A DNA stretch of 64,000 nucleotides from Incurvaria masculella (taxonomy: Eukaryota > Arthropoda > Insecta > Lepidoptera > Incurvariidae), in contig OX335651.1 in assembly GCA_946894095.1 (NCBI GenBank), positions 9,012,501 to 9,076,500 of the forward strand, in the 5' to 3' direction. This document shows, one piece after another, positions 44,870 through 54,280 of this stretch. The notes beneath the pieces are model-generated. The model was given only the letters and a program-made list of their open reading frames with translations, ran no database searches and was not told the DNA's origin. Positions within the stretch are counted from its first letter, which is position 1, and every line of letters begins with the position of its first letter. Both the position numbers and the translations under genes were made by a program.

Positions 44870-45625
44870 TTAACACGCTTTTATTAGCTTGGGTTGTATC
44901 TATGTATGTATCTATGTAACGGAATCTTTGAACTTAATTTTCACCAGTTTCCAGAAGTCTGATTAATTTGAAACTTTGCATACGTATCAAGGACCGATGA
45001 CAATGCAATAATTTCATAACAGTTTCCCATTATCCTTATTAGGACCGCCAGGATTAATCATTAACACGCTTTTATTAGCTTGGGTTGCATGTATCTATGT
45101 ATGTAATGGAATCTTTGAGATTAATTTTCACCAGTTTCCAGAAGTCTGATTAATTTGAAACTTTGCATTCTCAGCCTCAGTGGCCCAGTGGCGCGACACT
45201 TCGGCGATCGCTCTCCGAAGTTAAGCAACGCTGGGTCCGGTCTGGTCTTGGATGGGTGACCATTAGACCGTTGAGAGAGGCTGGCCGTGGTTCGGATTCC
45301 ACGTTAAACTGTAGGTCCCCTTCCTTACTTACTAAGTGGTAGGGTTAATCCCGCCCGGGTTGGTACCATCGCATTGAATGAACGATGGTCGAAGCGGCAA
45401 TTAAAATTGTCCGTGTTTTCCATCCAGTTCAATGTAGCCGAGCAATATAAGGAAGGTCCTGGCATGGCACCTAGTTCCCATGTGGTGTGTTGGGCTAATA
45501 CCATGACAGAGGGTGTGGTATTAGCCATCCATGTCAAGTCACATAAAAAAAAACGTATCCGATGACAATGCAATAATTTCATAACAGTTTCCCATTATCC
45601 TTATTAGGACCGCCAGGATTAATAA
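44870..45625. repeat. Tandem duplication of a ~190-bp unit, second unit SINE-interrupted
   Basis: Unit 1 (44870-45060) and unit 2 (from 45061) both begin TTAACACGCTTTTATTAGCT and end GGACCGCCAGGATTAAT. Unit 2 is split after CTTTGCAT (45168) by a 5S-headed SINE and resumes at 45553 with ACGTATC. Outside the SINE the units are nearly identical. Confidence 0.92.
45169..45552 (+). repeat. Full-length 5S rRNA-headed SINE
   Basis: 384 bp bounded exactly by the uninterrupted sister unit. A leader TCTCAGCCTCAGTGGCCCAG is followed by a 5S-rRNA-like head (CCGAAGTTAAGCAACGCTGG, TCTTGGATGGGTGACC), which carries the internal 5S promoter boxes for RNA polymerase III. The shared body (ACTGTAGGTCCCCTTCC, GGGTTAATCCCGCCCGGGTT, CCAGTTCAATGTAGCCGAGC), the tail GTATTAGCCATCCATGTCAA and an A-run follow. 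No target duplication is apparent. Confidence 0.95.
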
Positions 45626-45831
45626 ATTATTTTATAGATCCTCTGTAGTGGAGTAAAAGAGACAGAGCTAGCGCGAGATCTGCGCATGCCCGCACTTTCG
45701 GACTTACTCTTTCGCTCGGGCACTTGGTACTATGGAGTGTAGAGACTCTGTACACTCCATACTTGGTACAGTACAACGGAGGCAAAAATGTTTTCAGGAT
45801 AATTGCGTTCTCACCTTGTTCATTCTTTATG

Positions 45832-47230
45832 CAGAGCTGAACCCTACAAAATGCGAAGCAATATTCTCGAAATTAACCGCCGATAGGACAACAGAAATCA
45901 AAAGCCTTTTGGAAAAAATTACACCGGGAATCAAAACTCTAACTGAAGAGAACAGATTCTTCCTGGGCGCCCCGTTGACGGAACAATCCACAACAACGCT
46001 TTTAGAAAATAAAACCAATATGTTGGAGATATTCACAAATCGCCTTCGTGCTATCCAACCTCATGTCGGCTTACATCTCCTTAAATTTTGTTTTGGTATC
46101 CCACGATTCACATACTTTATGCGCTGTTGCCCTTTATGGCGCAATACAGAAGCACTAACTAAAATAGACGCTATTGTCAAAAAAGGCCTATCCCAAATAA
46201 CGAACATTCAATTAGAAGGAAATGCTTGGATACAAGCCTCTCTTCCCATAGGCTTCGGCGGAGTTGGCATACGATGCACAAAAGATGTTGCACTTCCAGC
46301 ATTTTTGAGTTCCGTCCACAGCAGTTTACCACTCGTGGGTAGTATTCTTTCACCATCACTTGGCTGTGATTTCGAGGTGGACTGCTTGAACAGGGCTATC
46401 GAAGGTTGGAAATCCAGGTGCCCAGAAGAACCTATTCCAATCCGTCTTAAACTCCAAAAAGCCTGGGATTTGCCGATTATAAAATCTATACACTCTTCCC
46501 TCTTGATGAATAGTGCTGACATTGACAAAGCTCGCATTCTAGCATCATCAGTCGCCGAATCCGGGGCGGGGGGCCTATCCATCACCAAGCCTAGGCACTC
46601 TGCTTGACAGTAACACTCTCAGAATTTCAATAGGCCTTCGAGTCGGTGCTAGATTGTGCCATCCTCATACGTGCGCCTGTGGTACCAACGTTACCGAATG
46701 GGGCCACCACGGTTTATCATGCCAAAGGAGCGCTGGTCATTTATCCCGCCATTACAATATAAATAACATTATAAAAAGAGCACTGGTGACAGCAAACTAC
46801 CCCAGCATCACCGAGCCCCCAGGAATCAGTCGCTCGGATGGTAAACGCCCGGACGGGGTGACCTTAGTGCCGTGGGCAAGTGGACGCCACCTGTGTGGAT
46901 ACTCTGGCGCCGTCCTACATTCAGGCCACTTCTCGCGCGGCCGGAGCGGCAGCTGAGAGGGCAGCAGCAAATAAACATCAAAAATACAGCTGCGTGGCGA
47001 GTTCTTTTGAGTTTTTAGCTTTCGCCGCCGAGACACTCGGTTCATGGTCACCAGAAGCGATAACTTTTGCTTCAACGTTAGGCAAACTTTTAAATGAAAG
47101 TTCTGGTGATCCCAGGTCCGGGGCCCATTTTGTCCGGCGAATAAGCCTCGAAATCCAAAGAGGCAACACCGCCAGTATTCTAGGTACAGCTGAAGCTCCG
47201 GCTCTTTTAGAAGAAGTTTTTTATCTTTAA
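45832..47230 (+). pseudogene. LINE ORF 3' half with restriction-like endonuclease end
   Basis: From 45837 the frame reads LNPTKCEAIFSKL (a post-palm RT motif), then RFFLGAPLTE, HVGLHLLKFCFGIPRFTYFM and LPIGFGGVGIR. Near 46565 the frame shifts and continues as LGTLLDSNTLRISIGLRVGA, CHPHTCACG and HHGLSC (zinc-binding Cys/His cluster), then SDGKRPDG, the acidic motif of a PD-(D/E)XK nuclease, and VPW. A second shift with a small loss near 46875 leads to DATCVDTLAPSY, AAGAAAERAA, ETLGSW and RRISLEIQRGNT, ending at TAA 47228-47230. The order RT, Cys/His knuckle, RPDG nuclease is that of LINEs with a restriction-like endonuclease rather than an APE domain. Frameshifts and 5' truncation make it dead. 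An AATAAA lies at about 47277. Confidence 0.85.
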
Positions 47231-47481
47231 GTCTAAATTAAATATGTATTTTATTAACATTAGTTCCTACCTATCTAATAAAGAGATTGTACAACCGAAC
47301 ATAAATTTTTAAACTATTTATTTTACGGGACAAAATTTGGTAAACACCAATGCTTTGAAATTACAGTCGATAAGGAAGGAATTTAATACGATCAAAAAAT
47401 TTGTAATTATAAAGTATTATTGATTGGAGTACAAATAATGCATATGAATTCGAAAAATCGAACTAAAAAATGAAAAATAAA

Positions 47482-47960
47482 TAATAGTTTAAAAAAACTA
47501 AAAAAACACGCTTTTATAGCTAACCGAACTAAAAAATAGAAAATAATTTTTAATTTTAAAGAGTTTATATTACAGTAGTAGAAGATCGAACAATCAATCA
47601 GAATTTATCACCTCAAGATAAAATTATAATAAAGTTTCAGTTATTAACAAAATAATTCAATTCAGAGTAAAAAGCGTGGGGTGCATTTTACTACTTTTCA
47701 TAACTCTCCTCTGATCGACAGTTGCAAATAGAATGATTGTTACATTTACTTTATCAAGCACCCCACGCTTTTTACTCTGAATTGAATTATTTTGTTAATA
47801 ACTGAAACTTTATTATAATTTTATCTTGAGGTGATAAATTCTGATTGATTGTTCGATCTTCTACTACTGTAATATAAACTCTTTAAAATTAAAAATTATT
47901 TTCTATTTTTTAGTTCTGTTAGCTATAAAAGCGTGTTTTTTTAGTTTTTTTAAACTATTA
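47482..47960. repeat. Near-perfect palindrome, 203-bp arms
   Basis: 47482-47684 is the reverse complement of 47758-47960 with one mismatch by eye (GCTAACCGAAC against GCTAACAGAAC) and no indel; the spacer is 73 bp. The arms contain CACGCTTTTATAGCTAAC and AAAAAGCGTGGGGTGC. No ORF. It follows the LINE 3' end and is bordered on the right by a (GGAC)n-element fragment. Confidence 0.95.
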
Positions 47961-47965
47961 TTTTT

Positions 47966-48129
47966 TATTATTATTACTATTTGTTGTTATAGCAGTTATA
48001 GAAATACACAATCTGTGAACATTTCAGCTGTCTACCTATTACGCTTCTTAATATTCATCCCGCTGACATGGGCAGCAGAGGGTTGTAATAGTGTTCCTTT
48101 GGAACCGTAGGGTACGGAACCCTATAAAC
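47966..48129 (+). repeat. (GGAC)n-associated element, 3' fragment, copy 8
   Basis: Starts at ATTATTACTATTTGTTGTTATAGC and ends GGGTACGGAACCCTATAAA; the microsatellite is replaced by an unrelated stretch. Confidence 0.75.
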
Positions 48130-48747
48130 TAACTCCATCTTACACATTTTTGCACGCTATCACCCAAATTAAAAAATGTTAGTCGTCCGGTATTTCGCAT
48201 TAGCGAAGTACTTAGCCTATGGGCTTAAATCCAATTGCATCGCGTAGCAAGTTTGAGTGAAGATACATGACTCAAAATCGTTGCAACATATTGGGTGCTC
48301 GGGCTGCCGGTGTCATAACATTTATTGCTCGACGGAAAAACTCCTGATTCCGGAGCACGGAATTTCAAGAATGGATCCTCCATCCTCTGTCTCAGACGGC
48401 GCACCGCGGGAGCACTCCCTGATCTATCGAAGGATTTGCCGTGAGCTATGTCCGCCTTGGGACTGATCATTTATAAGTGAACCGTTTGATAAAAAGTGAG
48501 CAATTTGGCAAAATAAATCCAACAACATCACCGAAATAATAGTAAACATAACGTGAGGGAAATCCCGCTAGATGTAACCGATTAGACACGGCCCTTTGTT
48601 ATATAAAAGGACAGAAAAGCAAAAACGAATACACATTTTTATAATTTATGAACTTACTTGTATACGTTTCTGTTTGTTGGCTTCAAGTAAATATAAAGCA
48701 GAAGTGAGATTTGATAAATATTTTATACCGATTTTTGGGTGTTTTCT
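48130..48747. other. Intron DNA, unassigned
   Basis: No feature recognised. Confidence 0.45.
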
Positions 48748-49105
48748 TTTTATGTAACTGGACATGGATGACTAACCCACACCCACAGTCATGATATTAG
48801 ACCACTACCCCGCATTTCCGAAGGAATAAGGTGCCATGCCAGGACCGTCTCTTTATGAGCACGGGTACATAGAACTAGAAGGAAGACATGGATAATATTT
48901 ATTGCCGTTTCGACTTTCTTTTCATCCCAAGCGATGGTACCAACCCGGGCGGACTCAACCCTACAATCTAGTAGGAGAAGGGGACCTAAAGTTTTACATG
49001 GATTTCGAACTATGGAACAGCTCGCATTCGTGACCAAAAGCACTCATCCGACTCACAAAGATAAAGAAAGTGGTGCATTTACGTGGCGAGGATTATGCAC
49101 TAAGC
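48748..49105 (-). repeat. tRNA-subfamily SINE, head eroded
   Basis: On the minus strand: a degenerate tRNA head, CACTTTCTTTATCTTTGTGA, GTGCTTTTGGTCACGAATGC, CCTACTAGATTGTAGGGTTG, then the body and the tail with CATGATATT and CATCCATGTCCAG. Confidence 0.85.
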
Positions 49106-49107
49106 TA

Positions 49108-49995
49108 CTTATTGTAAAGTGGCTTATTAATAGTTTAAATAGTAGTCAGCCCTTACTCTTACGTTCACTTTCTAGGGGTTATAGCCGTGATTGTGAATGT
49201 ACGTGTAACAATGGATTGCAGGCGTGAAAGTATGTATTTTCCAATATTACAAAGCAGTTAAAAGTTTTATCGTTTCCGTAACGACTCAAATCCAAATGAG
49301 AAGGCGGTTGGGTACCGAAGGGAGAGTTATAATGAGCGGGTCGAGCGAACTTCCCCTGAACAAAACCACTTTTCAGTTCCGTGTTATAGACGGGTAGATG
49401 TCGGTTGCGTCTGTTTTGATTCCAGCACCAGATTAAACAGTTTTGCACTTCAAAAGCGTTCAATCTCAAGATTGCACGCACTATATTCGTAAAGTAACAT
49501 GTTAGTAAATCAATGATTTAATCATTCGACGGCCATCATTCCACTGTGGGCATGGCGTCTGGTAACGTTGGCTACGTTACCAAACGCCATGGCCACAGTC
49601 CAAAAGAGCGTAAGAGGCAAATGAAAAGCAATTGAGAGCAACATCACCAGATAAATCATAAATCATGTCCGAGTGTCTCCTCTCAAACAAAACGTTTGGC
49701 GATGAATGTGGAATCACCGAGGAGCCGACGCAAGACCGCTCGCTCGCGCTCGCTGGACTCGCAAATTCGATTAGAGGATTTGGGAATATCGCGTTCACAT
49801 TTTGATTAGGCTGGTTATCGCAGGAGGACTAGCTATTTTTTTGTTTTAGCGATGTATATGTAATTGGATCTTGGATTACGCTGCCTTTTATCTGTGGCCA
49901 AACCTAATATATTTTCGTTTAGTTATGAGCTTTCATATTCCGTAATTAGGATAAAAGTCATGATGTGATGTTGTATAATTTCGAGTATTTGGTAT
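49108..49995. other. Intron DNA with one strong hairpin
   Basis: Apart from the hairpin at 49543-49599, nothing recognised. A GC-richer stretch lies at 49690-49780. Confidence 0.45.
49543..49599. repeat. Hairpin with ~26-bp arms
   Basis: ACTGTGGGCATGGCGTCTGG with TAACGT pairs with ACGTTACCAAACGCCATGGC with CACAGT across a loop of about 5 nt; two mismatches. The size fits a short hairpin RNA precursor or the core of a decayed MITE. Confidence 0.8.
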
Positions 49996-50167
49996 GACGA
50001 TGGTCGAAGCGGCAATGAAAATTGTCCGTGTTTTCCATCCAGTTCAATGTAGCCGTGCAATATAAGGAAGGTCCTGGCATGGCACCTAGTTCCCATGTGG
50101 TGTGTTGGGCTAATACCATGACAGAACTTGTGGTATTAGCCATCCATGTCCAGTCACTTAAAAAAAA
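49996..50167 (+). repeat. 5S-subfamily SINE, 3' part
   Basis: GACGATGGTCGAAGCGGCAA to CATCCATGTCCAGTCACTTA plus A-run; nearly identical to 28025-28172. Confidence 0.9.
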
Positions 50168-50756
50168 TATTCGGTAAACCAATTATACCACCACCAATTA
50201 AAGCGTGCACCGAATTGTAAAACATTGTCATATTATCGTTGTTAACAACGGTTTCCATTAACAAGGACTGCTGACGATTGACCTTAGAACCTCTAAGCAC
50301 CTACGTTGAGTTGTCCCGCTCCAGTCGGTTGGTACTCAGGTATGTACCGGACTGAACTTCTCAACATTGTATTTAATTATCTAACATTATAACTAATTCA
50401 ATTGGTCCCACTTATTTTCTTATCGTTCATGGCGTTAGAGGCAACTAAGGGATTTATATTTCGTGATTCGGATTCCACATAAAACTGTAGGTGTACCTTT
50501 TCTTACTTACTATAGTGTTAGGACGCTCCGAACCATGAAACAGCTCGCATTAGTAACGAAATACACATATCCAACTAAAAATGAAAATGAAATGGTGCAT
50601 AAAGTTGAAGTTAGTGTACAAAAAACTGAGTATCCTAACAGTCACCGCGACCTAGAGGTAGTGACATGATTTTACCGCAGAATGGGTAAGCAGAATAATT
50701 TGAGGCTGAAGTAGAGGTCGCGGTTGCTAAGTGTCAGACGACCTATGCTGGCTTAC
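50168..50756. other. Intron DNA with rearranged SINE scraps
   Basis: 50465-50520 is a direct SINE body piece (GATTCGGATTCCACATAAAA, CTGTAGGTG). 50524-50605 is an inverted tRNA-SINE spacer piece (TCCGAACCATGAAACAGCTC). The rest is unassigned. Confidence 0.6.
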
Positions 50757-50912
50757 CTGACGTCTCCATCGCCCAGATCTTCGTAAGTGGTTGTGAAGAA
50801 GATGAAGTTGGGGCTGCTGAGCAGCGAGCTGAGGAACCAGATGGCGCCGGCGACGCCGAGTGTGGCGCGCTTGCCCAGTCGCGGTCGCAGCGGCCAGATG
50901 ATAGCCACGTAC
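50757..50912 (-). CDS. TkR: Tachykinin-type receptor, DRY end and TM4 exon
   Basis: A 156-nt exon with acceptor CTTGTCGGCAG and donor GTAAGCC. One base completes the Arg of the DRY motif; then YVAIIWPLRPRLGKRATLGV (second intracellular loop) and AIWFLSSLLSSPNFIFFTTT (TM4 with its Trp and Pro) lead into the second extracellular loop, ending with AG of a split Arg codon. Phases join exactly to the 33233-33292 exon. The YVAIxxPLRPR start and SPNFxFFTT are tachykinin-receptor-like. The exon with TM1-TM3 was sought between 50913 and 64000 on the minus strand and not found. Confidence 0.92.
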
Positions 50913-50981
50913 CTGCCGACAAGGATACATCTATTAAGAGCGCCTTTCCCGAGCGGACTAAATTATTGTCGGACGCGGCGC

Positions 50982-51058
50982 AAAATCATGCTATTGCGCT
51001 TTGGTATCGTCTCTCTGGAAAAAGACAGGCTCCGTGATGAGAAAGATGCAACATGTCT
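50982..51058 (-). repeat. TTAA MITE family A, internal fragment
   Basis: GACAGGCTCCGTGATGAGAA, AGATGCAACATGTC is the complement of the internal part of the 550-bp MITE. It lies 69 bp upstream (gene orientation) of the TM4 exon. Confidence 0.75.
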
Positions 51059-51207
51059 AAACTAACAAGCTGGAGATAGGCGATAATATGAATCCACGTC
51101 CGAAGTTATTGCATCGAACTTTAGAACCTCATTACTTAGAAAGAAAACACAATGAGCTGGAGATGACAAACACTGGAGCAGAGCATCGCTTCAGGGTCCT
51201 TGCTTGT

Positions 51208-51648
51208 GGTGACGCTTGGTTCGGGTCACCTCTTCCCCTAAAATATGGTTGAGAGAGGCGATGGCTGGACCCGGCGTGATGCTCGTGAACGGGTGCTGCT
51301 TGTGGGGACTGGCCTGCTCCAATTGGCAACATGTTAGATGACGGACATGACTTTGCAGAATAAACCGATATTTGTCATGAACTGTTGCATACGGCGTGAA
51401 TGGTAGATTTTTGTGAATTAATATTAATTTAATGTATTGACATAAACGGGTACCAATAACCCGTATTTCTGTAAGCAGTGGCAAACAAATTTGTAAACTT
51501 AGACTAAGTGGACGCTGAACAAAATCAGCGAAGTTTCTTGCCAGTTCTTCTTCGCCGTGAACGCTGAACTGGCTAATGATAAAATATGACAAATCCGAGT
51601 GCAGTGTGCTGCCTGTGGATGATGAATAAACAATAAAACAATAAACAA
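51208..51648 (+). repeat. Interspersed repeat E, copy 1 (AATAAAC tail)
   Basis: About 440 bp shared, inverted, with 61849-62280, and ending with an AATAAACAATAAAACAATAA tail; a short 3' piece recurs at 53095-53172. A tail plus variable 5' ends suggests a retroposon. The long open frame on its minus strand has no recognisable domain. Confidence 0.75.
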
Positions 51649-52043
51649 TTTGGCAAAGCCAATGGTTATCAAGCGTCAAGTTCGATTAAATAAAGCAATT
51701 TTAGTATAATTTTGGATATCGGATCAAAAATGTGCGCATGATCTTCATGCCTCTTTGAAATTAAGAGATCAGCGAGAAGTAAAGTATTTTTTTATGAATG
51801 TCAGCGGGATATTCCGTAGGGATAACTTTTAGTAAAGCATTTTATTATATTGTGGTACAATGACAAGATGAAGACTCTTAAACTATGTAGAGTAGAGTAA
51901 TGCGGTGGTGTATATTTAAAGCTTTGCAACATTGTCATGTGGCTTCTTGGTTCGTTTTTGTTTAAATAATTGTAGGATTCCTGCATAGGAATAATGTAAA
52001 ATGCAATTAAGCTACCTCCCAAAATGGGGACAATTTGCCTTTC
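51649..52043. other. Intron or upstream DNA, unassigned
   Basis: Nothing recognised. Confidence 0.45.
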
Positions 52044-52412
52044 TGTAACCTGACATGAACGGCTAATACCACACAACTACCGTTATGATATTAACCCAAT
52101 ACATCACATTCCCGAAGAAATCAGGGGCCATTCCAGGACCTTCCCTTTATAGCCGTGCTCATTGAGCTGGATGGAAAACACGGACAATTTTTCATTGCCG
52201 CTTCGACCATATTTTCATTCAATGCGATGGAACCAACCCGGGCGGGCTTAAAACCGAACCACCTAGTACACTTTTACATGGATTCCGAATCATGGAGCAG
52301 CTCGTATTCGTGGCGAAATACACTTATCCAACTCAGAAAAAGAAAGGAAGTGGTGCATTTCAACACTGACCTCTGGTATGCTAGGCAAGTTTCCAAGGCT
52401 ACGAGCCGCTCA
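52044..52412 (-). repeat. tRNA-headed SINE
   Basis: On the minus strand: GAGCGGCTCGTAGCCTTGG, a B-box-like GGTCAGTGTTGAAAT, spacer, partly deleted body, and tail to ATTAGCCGTTCATGTCAGGT. Confidence 0.88.
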
Positions 52413-54059
52413 AATATAAAGTGATTTTCATATCATTAGAAACTTTTTCCTTTATACATGTTTCTCTTATATCAAGTTATATTATACTTGATTGAAAAAT
52501 GTTAACCTACGTCAATGAAAAAAGTAAATTAAATTGTGTTCGTGCAACTGGCATTGGGGCGGTTCTCTGTGAAAATTCCTGGAAAATATCCGACATAGTG
52601 GCGCGTCGTCGCATCGGAAAGTAATACGGTGGCTGCAACGGCACACGTTCGCTCAATAAACTCGCCGGCAAGGCAGATCTAGCCCTGACAAATTGACAAA
52701 GAGTTTTGTTATTGCTTCGCCAGAACGCCGATGACAGGGCAGTCTATAACAATTTGAGCCGTACGTTCATCAGCAGTATCGTGAAAGTTGAGAAGTTATG
52801 TCCGTATCTATGTTTTTTAAGAAAGTTTCTATTATTTCTTGTTAACTTTACATGATAATGTTTAATCGTCTCGGTATGCATAACTATTAAAATACTTCTT
52901 TAATGCTATTTAGTTTATTCTTTATCTAATGTTATAATCGAATCTTTTATTTATAGATTATTCATTTCATAGATAATATACAGAAGGCGCTATCGTCTTC
53001 TTGCAACCATTTCACCACGGGCCAAACGGTCTATTCTATCGGAATGGTATTAATCCAATTACATAATTGTGAATGTTGTATTGAGTATTAGATATTTTAA
53101 TGATAAAATATGACAAATCCGAGTGCAGTGTACTCTCTATGGATGATGAATAAACAAAAAACAAATTAACAATATGATTATGGATATTAATGAATATAAT
53201 GTGGTACTGAATTTTTCATTCTTTCCTTATCAATGTCCATAAGTGGTTTGTCATTGGCATTTAGTTTATTGTTCCTGTTCACGTACTGTCTAATATATAT
53301 ACATATAGCTTGTCGACAGGTCTTGAAAGTATTTCAGTATTCATTCGTAAACATTTGGTAAGTAAGTCTTTGGGACACAAAAAACAATTGCAATAAGTGC
53401 CTACAATAAGAGATTCATACATCACACGGGAAATAACCAACATTTAAAAGAACTGCTCTACTTTTTCCTTTTTTATTTACATTATGTTTGGTATCTCAAA
53501 GAGTTTCTTCTTCTGCAACAAACGCTTATCATCCAACATTATTTAAATAATAAATCGTTTAATCTGCCGTCTAGAGCTCATTACTCGAATGTCTCTAGAA
53601 CAAATAGAAAGTGGTACTTAAATTCAGCAAAAAAAAATTAATCCTCCTTCTGCTACCTTTACAAGTAGCGACCAATTCCCGTGACAGGTATGCTTACTGG
53701 TTCAAGTCCAGAATTTCATTAACTCGTCATTTTTACAGCTTTTGTTCTTTTTAGTAATGTGTCGTTATGCTTCACGGGCGATTACGTATCTTCGAAAAAA
53801 GTGACGTACTTTCTTAGTACGAAAAAGATTATTTCAATTGCGTAGAATATGCATGTAAACAACATACATTACATCTCATTAATGTATTAATATATATATT
53901 TAATAATTTCGGTGTGCTTGTGTTATACGGCTTGACTAATTTTGATAAAATTTAGTTTTACTTACAGGGTCACCTGGATGGTTCTTAGGTACAATTGGAC
54001 CCGTTAGATGGCGCTGTTGTCGAGAACTGGTCATTTGAATAACACGTCCGCGAAGGTTT
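52413..54059. other. Mostly unassigned
   Basis: A 78-bp 3' piece of repeat E at 53095-53172 (ATAAAATATGACAAATCCGA). The unique GC-richer stretch 52540-52780 has no recognised domain. Confidence 0.5.
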
Positions 54060-54280
54060 CAGGGGGTCCATTCAGAGTAAGAGTGAGTTCGAATTCGCCA
54101 CTAAACATCAACTCACTTTATTAAATAGTTACTATTTCCACACTTCTAGAACATCATTACAGTTAGGTAAAAATCTGGTTTGTCCCGTAAATACGTTGGA
54201 AGTATAAATAACGGTTTCGTTATTTAAATAATAATATATTTCCCAACTCGAACTCACTCTTGCTCTGAATGGACCCCCTG
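54060..54280. mobile_element. MITE with ~33-bp terminal inverted repeats
   Basis: 221 bp; left end CAGGGGGTCCATTCAGAGTA, right end the complement of CAGGGGGTCCATTCAGAGCA. One mismatch in the first 33 bp. No clear target duplication and no ORF. Confidence 0.85.

Noticed and set aside
45175..45260. Genuine 5S rRNA gene
   Set aside because: Only part of the 5S sequence is present, it is diverged and it runs directly into SINE body and A-tail; it is a SINE head.
51191..51679. 162-codon minus-strand open frame
   Set aside because: Lies in interspersed repeat E, antisense to its tail orientation; no domain visible and the second copy breaks the frame.
53660..53725. Possible tRNA (B-box-like GGTTCAAGTCC)
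   Set aside because: No A box or acceptor stem pairing could be found.
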